Origin: UBA12202 sp002691725
GTDB taxonomy: Bacteria; Pseudomonadota; Alphaproteobacteria; Puniceispirillales; UBA1172
Assembly (NCBI GenBank): GCA_965660675.1
Contig: CBFIAU010000004.1
Location: 62,001 to 126,000 of the forward strand
Direction of reading: 5' to 3'
DNA: 64,000 bases
Both the position numbers and the translations under genes were made by a program. Shown piece by piece: positions 33,281-42,745 of the stretch. Below the pieces are notes generated by a model that saw only the letters and a list, made by a program, of their open reading frames with translations, did not search any database and was not told where the DNA came from. The stretch's first letter is position 1; each line of letters opens with the position of its first letter.

Positions 33281-33672
33281 GCAAGACTGAATGATGAGAA
33301 TTTAACTGAAAATCCGCGCTATTGCTTTTACTCACCAACGAAAATAATCACCACTGCGACCAACTCCGCCGTCCTTGATTGCGGTTTAATGCGGATTTAG
33401 GGTGGACTCTACCTTTAACCTTCGCCACCACTTGGCTTTCTGGATGCACCAAATGCCATTCTCAAGGAAAATGTTTGATAGGCTCCCAGTGTCCACTCGC
33501 CTTTGATTGTATTCCATTCGTAACAAGTTGCCTTAGGGTTTCCAGTAACATCTCTCACAAATCTGGAGTCGGATTACCAGTTATTCCTTTATCAGAACAT
33601 AAGACTAAATTATTATTTAAATACGATCAATCTATTCCACAGTCACAGAGTGTTTTTGAGAGGTGAATACAA
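33281..33672. other. 392-base gap in the island, no convincing gene
   Basis: The gap holds an inverted pair AAATCCGC (33310-33317) and GCGGATTT (33391-33398), 73 bases apart. A minus-strand open frame of about 52 codons (33415-33573, GTG at 33558) reads plausibly protein-like (CYEWNTIKGEWTLGAYQTF) but lacks a ribosome site and may be a relic. A plus-strand frame over the same bases looks like a shadow. Confidence 0.4.
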
Positions 33673-34218
33673 TCATCTCCTGCGAACCAATGTTTTATCA
33701 ATATCATTGAATAAACTTATAGATTTTTCTAACTCGGATGATGTTCTCTCATATAGACTCATCGCAACCGCTTTTAATGCATTTACTTCATCATCAGTTA
33801 AGTCTGGATATTTTTCATCTTTTATATGCTTGAGTATCTTTTTTTTCTTTATTTTTAATTCTTCATTAGTTTCACAGACTGCTTCCAGTTGCTCTACCCA
33901 ATCATAATATTTTTTTGTATCTGAATGGCGGCGACGTTTGTTACACGATTTACAGCAAGGGACAATATTACCTGGATGAGGTAACCCACATTGGTCACGG
34001 TTGAACATAATTAGATGTTCCATGGTTAAATTATCAGATAATGACCCACAAAAAGCACATTTTTTATCAAACGTTTTTTCTTTAATTCTAGTCCAAATTT
34101 CCTTCCCTTTTCCCCTACTTGTATTGAAGGGGTGACCTAAGTATTCCTCACCAATTTTTGTTAAAAATGCCCTAATCATTGTATTAGCAGAGTCAGAAGA
34201 TGTGTTGTATGTAGTCAA
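33673..34218 (-). CDS. HNH endonuclease
   Basis: This 181-residue nuclease has a zinc-ribbon HNH domain in the middle: CAFCG, then MEHLIMFNRDQCGLPHPGNIVPCCKSCNKRR (about 54-97), with paired CxxC motifs and the His of MEHL as general base. The flanks are helical and Lys/Glu-rich. The start is TTG at 34218 with GGGAG seven bases upstream, a strong ribosome site. The gene lies between the unknown island gene and glmS, points away from glmS and is AT-rich. HNH genes of this size occur in defence islands, phages and homing elements; no intron or partner methylase is visible. Confidence 0.85.
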   Translation of the reverse strand: MTTYNTSSDSANTMIRAFLTKIGEEYLGHPFNTSRGKGKEIWTRIKEKTFDKKCAFCGSLSDNLTMEHLIMFNRDQCGLPHPGNIVPCCKSCNKRRRHSDTKKYYDWVEQLEAVCETNEELKIKKKKILKHIKDEKYPDLTDDEVNALKAVAMSLYERTSSELEKSISLFNDIDKTLVRRR

Positions 34219-34373
34219 ATATCATCTCCCTCTGAATTTTTTCTCGTAACTTAATACCATTTCTGACCACACAGTTTTCTAAAGGTGAGATGGTTTATTC
34301 CGTTTTGAAAAAATGTCATTAGAAAAAGATTGTTTAATAGTGAATCTGAGGAAATAGGCATATTCAACTCCAT

Positions 34374-36206
34374 TTACTCCACGGTCACAGACTTAGCCAG
34401 ATTGCGCGGTTGGTCAACATCTGTTCCCTTATGCACCGCCGTCATATAGGCCAGACACTGAATAGGCAAGCTCAGCACCATCGGCGCGATTAGCGCATCA
34501 CAATCTGGCACGGTGATGATATTGCCGTTCAACCTACCGATCTCATCCCTGGCTTTTTGGGCGGCACTTTCGGTGGCAATAATGATCACATCGGCGCCTC
34601 GCGCCTTGGCCTCAAGCACATTGCTGATCGACTTCAACAGATGCTCATCATCGGCCAGCAACGCCACCACCGGCAAGCCATCCTCAATCAGCGCAATAGG
34701 GCCATGCTTCATCTCACCCGAGGCATAGGCCTCAGCATGAATATAGCTTAGCTCTTTCAATTTTAACGCGCCTTCCATGGCGACAGGATAAAGCGTTCCG
34801 CGCCCTAAATAGAGGCATGATCGCGCCTGCGCCAAGCGCGGCACAATCTGTTTTATCGCCGAAGTTGCCGCCATCGCCTCACCAATAAGCCGTGGCACTC
34901 TAGCCAACATTTGCTCAATTTCCAGGCGCCTTTTATCATTCAAGATACCGCGCTGATGCCCAGCTACGGTTGCCAGAACTAACAATACCGTCAGCTGAGC
35001 CATATAAGATTTGGTGCTGGCAACACCAATTTCAGGCCCTGCCCGTGTCAACAGATAGCCACTTGCCTCCCTTGCCATGGTCGAGGTTTCGACATTGACC
35101 AAGGCGGCGGTATCAACGCCTTTATCTGCCATATAGCGAAGTGCCATCAACGTATCTAGAGACTCCCCCGACTGCGATATTCCCATGGCCAGGCTGATCT
35201 GGCGATACGACGGATGCCGATAACGAAACTCCGACGCAATTTCCGTCACTACTGGCAAATCTGCAAGTTCTTCCATCCAATAGCGGCCGATCAGACCAGC
35301 AATATAACTGGTTCCAGCGGCTAGATAGGCAAGCCCGGTCATATCCGCAAAATTGACCTCTTGCGGCAAGGCAAACGCCCCATCAGCATCGGTAAATGCC
35401 CCAAGCGTATGCATGACAGTATCGGGCTGCTCATGAATCTCTTTTTCCATGAAATGATGATAGCCTTCTTTCGTCACCAGCCCCGGATTTGCCGCAACGA
35501 TGGTGACATCACGGTTTGCGATCTGGCCTTTAGCGTCTTTTATCGCCACATCCTGCCGCGAAAGCACACCATAATCGCCATCTTTGAGGAACATCACACG
35601 CTGGGTCACATCCCCCATCGCAATCGCATCAGAGCCAACAAACATCGCATCATCCGACAGACCTATCGCCAAGGGTGAGGCTTGTCTGGCAATCGCTAGC
35701 TGATCAGGATAGTCAGCCGCCATCACAGCAAAGGCATAAGCCCCCTCAATCTGAGCAATCACGACTTCGGTTGCGGCCATCAATGACGGCGCGTGGTCCA
35801 GCGCATCAGCAAACAGATGCGCCAGAACCTCAGTATCAGTCTGGCTTTGAAACTGATAGCCCTTTGCCGTCAGCGTATCTCTCAATATGCGGTGATTTTC
35901 AATAATACCATTATGGACGACGGCAACACGGTCACCTGACATCATCGGATGGGCATTAGCAAGATTGACCTCACCATGAGTCGCCCAGCGCGTATGGCCA
36001 ATGCCTGTTGTGCCATGAAGCGGGCTTTCATGCATAACCCCTGCCAGCGCATTGAGCTTACCAACAGCGCGGCGAACGGCAAATCCCGCGTCTTTTTGCA
36101 AGGCGATACCAGCAGAATCATAGCCTCGATATTCCAGCCGCCGTAATCCTTGAAGCAAAGCATCTGCCGCATCAGGATATCCAATTGTGCCGATAATACC
36201 GCACAT
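34374..36206 (-). CDS. glmS: Glutamine-fructose-6-phosphate aminotransferase (isomerizing)
   Basis: This 610-residue enzyme makes glucosamine-6-phosphate, the first step to UDP-GlcNAc for peptidoglycan and LPS. The N-terminal glutaminase domain starts MCGIIGTIG, with Cys2 as nucleophile, and contains GHTRWATHG. Two SIS domains follow (AMGISQSGESLDTL and YLGRGTLYPVAMEGALKLKELSYIHAEAYASGEMKHGP). The C-terminus ends PRNLAKSVTVE, the conserved tail that forms the Tn7 attachment target. It is divergent from glmU, and its 3' end borders the accessory island. No glmS ribozyme is visible in the short upstream gap. Confidence 0.97.
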   Translation of the reverse strand: MCGIIGTIGYPDAADALLQGLRRLEYRGYDSAGIALQKDAGFAVRRAVGKLNALAGVMHESPLHGTTGIGHTRWATHGEVNLANAHPMMSGDRVAVVHNGIIENHRILRDTLTAKGYQFQSQTDTEVLAHLFADALDHAPSLMAATEVVIAQIEGAYAFAVMAADYPDQLAIARQASPLAIGLSDDAMFVGSDAIAMGDVTQRVMFLKDGDYGVLSRQDVAIKDAKGQIANRDVTIVAANPGLVTKEGYHHFMEKEIHEQPDTVMHTLGAFTDADGAFALPQEVNFADMTGLAYLAAGTSYIAGLIGRYWMEELADLPVVTEIASEFRYRHPSYRQISLAMGISQSGESLDTLMALRYMADKGVDTAALVNVETSTMAREASGYLLTRAGPEIGVASTKSYMAQLTVLLVLATVAGHQRGILNDKRRLEIEQMLARVPRLIGEAMAATSAIKQIVPRLAQARSCLYLGRGTLYPVAMEGALKLKELSYIHAEAYASGEMKHGPIALIEDGLPVVALLADDEHLLKSISNVLEAKARGADVIIIATESAAQKARDEIGRLNGNIITVPDCDALIAPMVLSLPIQCLAYMTAVHKGTDVDQPRNLAKSVTVE

Positions 36207-36322
36207 GGCTTGCTCCTTTGATTTTACACATAAAACGAGTTCCCATATATACTCTGTTTGCGGCTAAATATGCAATATCGCATTCCTCTTTTCATAACCG
36301 TGTTTAGATCATATAATCGGGC

Positions 36323-37675
36323 ATGACTTTTACAGCGATCATCCTTGCGGCAGGCAAAGGCACTAGAATGCGCTCTAGCCTGGCCAAACCTCTACACCGA
36401 CTGGGCGGCAAACCGTTGCTTAACTGGGTGCTGGACAGCGCGATAACAGCCAATGCCAGCGATGCCGTGATTGTAGTTGGCACTGATGGCAGCCAGGTCA
36501 GCGATCATGTCAATGCCATGAAAGATGCGTATCCATGCCCAATTCAGGCGGTGATACAAGACCCGCCACTTGGAACTGGCCATGCGGTTGCGGCATCGGC
36601 AGACACATTAAAGCATCATGACGGTATTGCTGTTATTGCTTTTGCTGATACGCCGCTTGTTTCGGCTGATGAGTTTTATGCCCTTGTTAACGGCATTTCT
36701 GAAGATGGTCATGATATCTGTTGCCTTGGCTTTGAAGCGGATGATCCAAGCGGTTATGGCAGGCTCATTCAAGATGACAAACAATCAATCTCTGCCATTG
36801 TTGAGGACAAAGCCGCCGATGCAAAAACCCGCGCTATCAGCCTATGCAATAGCGGCATGATGGCGGTGCGGATGCCCCTCTTATTTGATCTCTTGGAAAA
36901 GATTGGCTTCAATGCGCAAACGGGTGAGAAGTTTCTCACCGATATTATCAGCGCCGCCTATCAAGCTGGCCATTCTGTTGGCTGCGTGATGGCGACAGAA
37001 GAAAATGTTATGGGGATAAATAATCGCGTTGATCTGGCCAAGGCTGAGGCCATTATTCAAAAGCGGCTTCGCCATAAAGCAATGATAGATGGGGTAACAC
37101 TGATTGATCCTGACACCGTATATTTAAGCGCCAATGCACAAATTGCTGAGGATGTGATTATCTATCCGCATGTTGTGATCGGGCCTGATGTGCGGATTGC
37201 AAATGGGGCAGAGATCAAATCTTTTAGCCACATTGAAGGCGCTGATATCGGCGCCTGCGCGGTAATCGGGCCTTATGCAAGACTACGTCCGGGAACAGTT
37301 TTAGAAGAAGGCGTCAAGATCGGAAACTTCGTTGAGACAAAGAATATCACGATGGGGGCGATGGCAAAGGCTAATCATCTGACCTATCTTGGCGATGCCG
37401 AGATTGGTGCTGATGCTAATATTGGCGCCGGCACCATTACCTGCAATTATAATGGTATCCGCAAGTCGATGACGCGAATTGGAGCGGCGGCATTTATTGG
37501 GTCTAATTCAGCACTTGTTGCGCCTGTTAATATTGGGGCGGGGGCTATGGTTGGTGCTGGCAGCACGATTACTACTGACGTTGAGGATAATGCGCTAGCA
37601 GTTGTGCGCGCCGACACAAAATCAATAACCGATGGCGCCACAACCTATCGTAATCGCGAAAAGGGAAAATCGTGA
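36323..37675 (+). CDS. glmU: Bifunctional GlmU: GlcN-1-P acetyltransferase / GlcNAc-1-P uridyltransferase
   Basis: This 450-residue cytoplasmic enzyme performs the last two steps to UDP-GlcNAc. The N-terminal uridyltransferase domain starts AIILAAGKGTRMRSSLAKPLHRLGGKP and has GTGHAV. The C-terminal left-handed beta-helix is seen as hexapeptide repeats (IGPYARLRPGTVLEEGVKIGNFVETKN, LTYLGDAEIGADANIGAGTITCNYNG). The stop overlaps the GTG start of hldE, so UDP-GlcNAc and heptose supply are translationally linked here. glmS lies divergent 116 bases away. Confidence 0.96.
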   Translation: MTFTAIILAAGKGTRMRSSLAKPLHRLGGKPLLNWVLDSAITANASDAVIVVGTDGSQVSDHVNAMKDAYPCPIQAVIQDPPLGTGHAVAASADTLKHHDGIAVIAFADTPLVSADEFYALVNGISEDGHDICCLGFEADDPSGYGRLIQDDKQSISAIVEDKAADAKTRAISLCNSGMMAVRMPLLFDLLEKIGFNAQTGEKFLTDIISAAYQAGHSVGCVMATEENVMGINNRVDLAKAEAIIQKRLRHKAMIDGVTLIDPDTVYLSANAQIAEDVIIYPHVVIGPDVRIANGAEIKSFSHIEGADIGACAVIGPYARLRPGTVLEEGVKIGNFVETKNITMGAMAKANHLTYLGDAEIGADANIGAGTITCNYNGIRKSMTRIGAAAFIGSNSALVAPVNIGAGAMVGAGSTITTDVEDNALAVVRADTKSITDGATTYRNREKGKS

Positions 37676-39138
37676 CAGATCAAAATCGCTTATCAGCAGA
37701 CCACGCCGCCACCATATTGAGTGACATGCAACATCGCCATATTGTTGTGATAGGTGATGTCATGTTGGATACTTTTGTCGATGGTTCTGTTGGCCGCATA
37801 TCACCCGAAGCGCCGATCCCTATTCTGGCGCATCAAAGCACAAGCCATATGCCGGGAGGAGCATCCAATGTTGCGCGTAATCTGGCGCATTTGGGAGGGC
37901 AGGTCACGCTTATCGGGGTTACCGGTGATGATGGCGCAAGAGATATGCTGCTGCATTATCTATCCGAAGAACCTGCTATTACCGCGCATCTGATTGCTGA
38001 CCCATTAAGGCCGACAACGACGAAAACCCGTTTTATGGCTAAAGGCCATCAGTTATTGCGGGTTGATGATGAATTGGCGAGGCCAATAAACGGCAACAGC
38101 TTGATGGAGATGATATCAATCATTCAGGCGACACTGGATAATGCCGATATGGTGATTATTTCCGACTATGATAAAGGCGTTATTCAGCCGCCAATTATGA
38201 AAGCCATTATCAGTCACCCTAAGCGCGATATGTTCAAAGTTCTTGCCGATCCGAAACAGCCACAGATCAGCCTTTATGATGGGGTAGATATTTTGACGCC
38301 AAATCTGGCTGAGTTTGATCGCTTCTGCCTTAACCACAACATCGCTATACCTGATAGTATTGACAGTCAGGTGATTGATGAGATTGCACAAAACCTGTTA
38401 AGTCAGACATCCATTAATACCATGATCACCACATTAAGCGCTGATGGTATTCTCGTTAGCCAGCAGGATAATCCGCCGTTTCACTCGCATAGCTTTGCCC
38501 GATCAGTGTTTGATGTATCAGGTGCTGGCGATACGGTTATTGCTCTCTTAGGGGCGGCGTTCAGCGCTGGTGCTTCGGTTGTAGATGCCGCTATTTTGGC
38601 CAATATAGCGGCTGGAATTGTCGTTGCTAAATCAGGCACGGCGACGGTAACGCCGGGTGAGATATTAGCGGCAAATCAGCAAATACCGCCATTTGAGCCT
38701 GGCCATCTTGCCGATCAGATCAAAGAATGGAAGGCGCAAGGCGACCGCATTGTTTTCACTAATGGCTGTTTTGATTGCCTGCACCCTGGGCATATCTGGC
38801 TCCTCCAGACAGCACGCGCTAAAGGTGATCGGCTGATTGTTGGGCTTAATAGTGATGCCTCAACAAAGCGGCTTAAAGGCGTCCATCGCCCTTATCAAAA
38901 TGAGACTGACAGGGTTAGCGCGCTCGCCGCGCTGGCGAGTGTTGATGCTGTCATTATATTTGAAGAAGACACCCCAATTGAGCTTATTACCGGACTTAAT
39001 CCCGATATCCTTGTCAAAGGTGGCGACTACAAAGCCGATGAGATTATAGGCGCCGATCATATGAAAACAATCGGCGGCAGTATTGAGATTATTGCATTGC
39101 GTAATGGCTATTCCACTACACGGCTTAATCAAAGCTAA
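37672..39138 (+). CDS. hldE: Bifunctional HldE: heptose-7-phosphate kinase / heptose-1-phosphate adenylyltransferase
   Basis: This 488-residue enzyme prepares ADP-heptose for the LPS inner core. The N-terminal PfkB-type kinase domain (about 1-330) has MPGGASNVARNLAHLGG, ISDYDKGV, and the anion hole DVSGAGDTVIALLG. The C-terminal adenylyltransferase domain has IVFTNGCFDCLHPGHIWLLQ (about 361-380) and VGLNSDASTKRLKG. The start is GTG inside the glmU stop. A heptosyltransferase-like gene lies 11 kb upstream in the window, consistent with a heptose-containing core. Confidence 0.95.
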   Translation: MTDQNRLSADHAATILSDMQHRHIVVIGDVMLDTFVDGSVGRISPEAPIPILAHQSTSHMPGGASNVARNLAHLGGQVTLIGVTGDDGARDMLLHYLSEEPAITAHLIADPLRPTTTKTRFMAKGHQLLRVDDELARPINGNSLMEMISIIQATLDNADMVIISDYDKGVIQPPIMKAIISHPKRDMFKVLADPKQPQISLYDGVDILTPNLAEFDRFCLNHNIAIPDSIDSQVIDEIAQNLLSQTSINTMITTLSADGILVSQQDNPPFHSHSFARSVFDVSGAGDTVIALLGAAFSAGASVVDAAILANIAAGIVVAKSGTATVTPGEILAANQQIPPFEPGHLADQIKEWKAQGDRIVFTNGCFDCLHPGHIWLLQTARAKGDRLIVGLNSDASTKRLKGVHRPYQNETDRVSALAALASVDAVIIFEEDTPIELITGLNPDILVKGGDYKADEIIGADHMKTIGGSIEIIALRNGYSTTRLNQS

Positions 39139-39203
39139 CAGTTACTAATCAATCCGATTATAATCAAATACAATCGCTGATACAGATAGAATAGGGATGA
39201 GAT

Positions 39204-40187
39204 ATGTTTAGGTTTTTCAAATCGCGTGAATGGGCATTGTGGGCATGGGGAGGGTCTGCCTTTATTCTTTTATCATTATGGTTTCAAGTGCAAATTGATG
39301 TCCTGATCAATGGATGGTTTGGTGAGTTTTATGACATGATCCAGACCGCCCTTGCCACACCAAATGCAATCACGATACAAGAATATTGGGCGAGCTTGCT
39401 ATCTTTTGTGACCTTGGCTGGTATCTATGTTTTGGTTGCCGTTCTGGTCAGTTATTTCACCTCACATTTTCTGTTTCGGTGGCGCGCCTCTATGGTGGAA
39501 TGGTATCATAGCGTTTATGATCGAGCCCGAAAAATTGAGGGCGCGGCGCAACGGGTTCAAGAAGATACCATTAAGTTTAGCCGGATTATGGAAACGCTAG
39601 GCACCAGCCTTATCGAATCCCTGATGATATTGATAGAGTTTTTCCCCATCTTGATCGGGCTATCTATCGGTATTCCGATTTTCTTCTTTGGCGAATGGGA
39701 ATATGGGCTTGTTACCGGTGCCCTGATATGGAGCATTGGCGGTACAATTTTCTTAATCGCCCTTGGTTGGTTGCTGCGGCTGGTTGGTATTGAATATGAT
39801 CTGCAAAAGAAAGAAGCCGCCTATCGGAAGATTCTTGTGATCGCCGAAGATGATGACACTATTCGCCCGAAAAGCATTGATGAGCTTTTCTATGATGTCC
39901 GCAGTATCCATTTCACCAGCTATATACGCTACCTCTATTTTAATGTCGGCAGGATTGCGTATCTGCAAGCAAATGTGCTTAGCGCCTATGTCTTTCTGGC
40001 GCCTGCCATTGTTGCCGGGGTGATTACGTTAGGGGTGATGCAGCAGATTATTCGTGCCTTTGGCCGGGTTGAGGGCAGTATGCAGTATCTCTTGAAATCA
40101 TGGCCAACAATTATTGAATTGGCCAGTGTTTACAAACGCCTGCGTGAGTTTGAAAAAGAGATTAAAAAACAAGAGCAGCTAGCATAA
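39204..40187 (+). CDS. SbmA/BacA-like family transporter
   Basis: This 327-residue membrane protein resembles SbmA/BacA, the proton-driven importer of antimicrobial peptides also needed for very-long-chain fatty acid modification of lipid A in rhizobia. Key features are about seven hydrophobic helices, LFRWRASMVEWYHSVYD, the signature IEGAAQRVQEDTIKFSRIMETLG (about 113-135) and the C-terminal VEGSMQYLLKSWPTIIELASVYKRLREFE. There is no ATPase domain. It follows hldE by 65 bases and may belong to that transcript. Transported substrate unknown. Confidence 0.88.
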   Translation: MFRFFKSREWALWAWGGSAFILLSLWFQVQIDVLINGWFGEFYDMIQTALATPNAITIQEYWASLLSFVTLAGIYVLVAVLVSYFTSHFLFRWRASMVEWYHSVYDRARKIEGAAQRVQEDTIKFSRIMETLGTSLIESLMILIEFFPILIGLSIGIPIFFFGEWEYGLVTGALIWSIGGTIFLIALGWLLRLVGIEYDLQKKEAAYRKILVIAEDDDTIRPKSIDELFYDVRSIHFTSYIRYLYFNVGRIAYLQANVLSAYVFLAPAIVAGVITLGVMQQIIRAFGRVEGSMQYLLKSWPTIIELASVYKRLREFEKEIKKQEQLA

Positions 40188-40193
40188 CCAGAC

Positions 40194-41591
40194 TTAATGC
40201 ATGATGTTTTTGGACTGAACTCTTTTAGACATAACCTTTCGGGGCTTAATTTTTTTGGGCTTAATCTTTTGGGGCTTAATTTTTCGATTAGGGGCTTTAG
40301 CAATATGATGCTTGGCACGGTGTTTAGCAATCGCCCGTGGGGTAAGGGTGACGCCGTGCCGGGCGGTTATGGCATCAGCAATATTAGCATCACTAAGCGG
40401 TGCCAGTTTATCCTCAGCCATAATAAGCCCAATGATGGTTGCGGTGACCGCCCTGCTGGCGACAGCTATGCCATCAGCGCGCGTTATGGCAGGGCTAAAA
40501 AAATGTGATAATGGAATAATCCCGCGCGGAGTTGCCACTAACTTATCTTTAACAAGCCGCGTGATTGTGCTTGGATGACAATTCAGATGCTGGGCTGATT
40601 CAGCCATAGTCAGTGGCACAAGCTTATCGTCACCACTTGCCAGGAATTGAGATTGCCGGGTTGCGGCAAAGCCAGTTAATGCCGTCAGCAGGTTCGTGCG
40701 GGCGGTAAGCGCCGCTTGCAATGCCGCCGCTTCGGCTTTCGCCTTTTGCAAGATCGGCTTTAGCGCTTTATCAGCTGTGATATCTGCTGCCACCGTGATG
40801 CTTGGCAAGGTTGAGGCATTAACCGCCACATCATAACCATCATCTGTTTTTGTGATAATAAGATCAGGGTGAAAGATATCACCATCATCAATGCTAAACC
40901 TTGCCCCCGGTTTAGGGTCGAGCTGGCGAATTTGTTTAAGAAGCTGCTCAAGCAGATCAGGATTTAAACCTGTTTTATGCGCCAGACCATCTATGCCTTC
41001 ATCCACCAGCACAGGCAAATATGATAACAGCTGTTGCATATCACGATCATATGCGCCCCGATCTTTGAGCTGTAAGGACAGGCATTCTGTCAGATTCCGG
41101 GCAAACAGACCTGCGGGTTCAATCCTCTGCAACTTCTCCAGCAAGGCTGGATACGCATCACCACTAATGCCATATCTGGCGGCAGTATGCCTGGCATCAT
41201 CATCTAACCAGCCAGCAGGCGTAATATGTGCCACCAACGCCATCGCAACAGAGCGTGATAGCCCTAGCGGAAATAAAAGCCCAATCTCTGCCATGACATG
41301 TGCATGAAGGGATATATCTGGCCGATCTGTTGCCATGGCTGATGAGAACGGAAAATCAGTTGGGATATCCGCCTGATTAGCCATCTGATTAGCCGTCTGG
41401 CGAGGTTCTGACGCGGCAGGATAGCGAATATCAAGGAAAGGGTTATCTGCGGCAATATCTCGGATAAAAGGCGTGATCTGATGATTGCGCCATGACATCA
41501 TCTGCAGCGACTGACGAATGGCGGGGGTAAGCGAAAGGCGTAATCTCGTTTTCGGGTTAAGCGTTTGGCGAGGACGTTTAGATAAAGCCAT
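40194..41591 (-). CDS. rpoN: RNA polymerase sigma-54 factor (RpoN), divergent
   Basis: This 465-residue protein has the sigma-54 layout: region I LRLSLTPAIRQSLQMMSW, region II IAADNPFLDI, core-binding part PLGLSRSVAMALVAHI onward, the helix-turn-helix MAESAQHLNCHPSTITRLVKDKLVATPRGIIPLSHFFSPAI, and the C-terminal RpoN box. The box is altered: TPRAIAKHRA (417-426) against the usual ARRTVAKYRE. A 28-residue Lys-rich tail follows, partly made of a 15-bp repeat. It is the last gene after rodA, whose stop abuts this start. The usual position between lptB and ptsN is empty, so the gene has moved. Promoter specificity may be altered. Confidence 0.85.
   Translation of the reverse strand: MALSKRPRQTLNPKTRLRLSLTPAIRQSLQMMSWRNHQITPFIRDIAADNPFLDIRYPAASEPRQTANQMANQADIPTDFPFSSAMATDRPDISLHAHVMAEIGLLFPLGLSRSVAMALVAHITPAGWLDDDARHTAARYGISGDAYPALLEKLQRIEPAGLFARNLTECLSLQLKDRGAYDRDMQQLLSYLPVLVDEGIDGLAHKTGLNPDLLEQLLKQIRQLDPKPGARFSIDDGDIFHPDLIITKTDDGYDVAVNASTLPSITVAADITADKALKPILQKAKAEAAALQAALTARTNLLTALTGFAATRQSQFLASGDDKLVPLTMAESAQHLNCHPSTITRLVKDKLVATPRGIIPLSHFFSPAITRADGIAVASRAVTATIIGLIMAEDKLAPLSDANIADAITARHGVTLTPRAIAKHRAKHHIAKAPNRKIKPQKIKPKKIKPRKVMSKRVQSKNIMH
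40242..40286 (-). repeat. 15-bp repeat encoding the RpoN tail
   Basis: Three 15-bp units (40242-40256, 40257-40271, 40272-40286) encode KIKPQ/KIKPK/KIKPR on the minus strand. The word GGGCTTAAT is also close to the unit of the repeat after ptsN. Confidence 0.85.
41373..41396 (-). repeat. 12-bp duplication inside rpoN
   Basis: CTGATTAGCCAT (41373-41384) and CTGATTAGCCGT (41385-41396) encode a repeated TANQ/MANQ in the linker after region I. Confidence 0.75.
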
Positions 41592-42745
41592 TAATCCTTA
41601 ATTTCCTTATCATTTCGCATCGCGCTTATGACTAAACCAAGTCCCAAAAACACCGTCAGCATGGCCGTTCCACCATATGAGATCAACGGTAATGGCGCCC
41701 CAACAACAGGCAGAATACCAGATACCATGCCAATATTGACCGTGACATAAAAACTGATCATCGCGGCAACACCAATAATCAACAAGCGCGAAAACGTCGT
41801 CCCTACCGAAAAGCTATATTTCAATAACAGAAAAATCAGCCCGGAATAAAGCCCGATGACATAAAGACAGCCAAAAAACCCAAACTCCTCACCAATCATG
41901 GTGAAGATGAAATCTGTCTGCCGTTCGGGTAAAAATTCCAAATGGCTTTGGCTTCCTTGCAGATAGCCTTTACCAACAACCCCGCCGCTTCCTAACGCGA
42001 TTTTAGATTGTGTTACCTGATAGCCGGCGCCAAGAGCATCCAAATCAGGATTGAGGAAAACCATAATGCGGCTTTTCTGATAGGGATATAGCATTGACCA
42101 GCCAATAGGAACCGCCGCCATGATTAATCCGATTGTGGAGACAACCATCCAGCGCGGAATACCAGCGACAAAAACCAAGACAGCTGCCGAAAGCACCAAC
42201 ATCAATGACGTCCCCAGATCAGGTTGCAATAAGACCTGAATAAAAGGAATGCCAACGATAGCAATAACCGGAATATAGGTTCGCAAATAGCGCATCGATT
42301 CTGAATATATATCATGGAAATACGCTGCCAGCATGACGATTACCGCCAATTTAGCTGGCTCGGATGGTTGCAGATTAAAGCCGCCGACAGAAAACCATCT
42401 CTGCACCCCATTGCCTGTCCCCAAAACCTCTAATATCGCGAGCAAAATAACAGCGCCTACCCACCATAGTAGGGCATATTTTCTGATAAAATCGATGGGA
42501 AACATAGCAACGACCAGCATCAATATAAAGCCAATGCCGATCCTTATGCTATGCATCATAGCCCAAGGTCTCCACGCCCCATGCGCCGCCGAATAAAGCG
42601 CCAATACACCAACTATGCCAATCAGACCAATGATCAAAATCATCAGCCATGGCGTTGTCCAGAACCAATGCCTGTCACCACTATTTTGACTATGCAATGG
42701 TGTGCTAAAGGTCGGTTTATGTCGGGGGCGGATAATCTGTTTCAT
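41591..42745 (-). CDS. rodA: RodA, SEDS peptidoglycan glycosyltransferase
   Basis: This 384-residue polytopic protein polymerises lateral-wall peptidoglycan together with PBP2. About ten helices and the SEDS marks are visible: GVQRWFSVGGFNLQPSEPAKLAVIVMLA (about 113-140), LLQPDLGTSLML, the catalytic-loop neighbourhood FLPERQTDFIFTMIGEEFGFFG and the last PVVGAPLPLISYGGTAMLTVFLGLGLV. It overlaps mrdA by four bases in the mreBCD-mrdAB operon and precedes rpoN directly. Confidence 0.96.
   Translation of the reverse strand: MKQIIRPRHKPTFSTPLHSQNSGDRHWFWTTPWLMILIIGLIGIVGVLALYSAAHGAWRPWAMMHSIRIGIGFILMLVVAMFPIDFIRKYALLWWVGAVILLAILEVLGTGNGVQRWFSVGGFNLQPSEPAKLAVIVMLAAYFHDIYSESMRYLRTYIPVIAIVGIPFIQVLLQPDLGTSLMLVLSAAVLVFVAGIPRWMVVSTIGLIMAAVPIGWSMLYPYQKSRIMVFLNPDLDALGAGYQVTQSKIALGSGGVVGKGYLQGSQSHLEFLPERQTDFIFTMIGEEFGFFGCLYVIGLYSGLIFLLLKYSFSVGTTFSRLLIIGVAAMISFYVTVNIGMVSGILPVVGAPLPLISYGGTAMLTVFLGLGLVISAMRNDKEIKD

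Noticed and set aside
33379..33666. Plus-strand open frame of 95 codons in the island
   Set aside because: It has no ribosome site and odd composition, and lies antisense to a frame that reads more like protein.
34219..34373. Complete Tn7-like element beside glmS
   Set aside because: No tnsA-E genes and no TGTGGGCGGACA-type ends are visible; only the position matches, so I claim a hotspot and not a Tn7 element.
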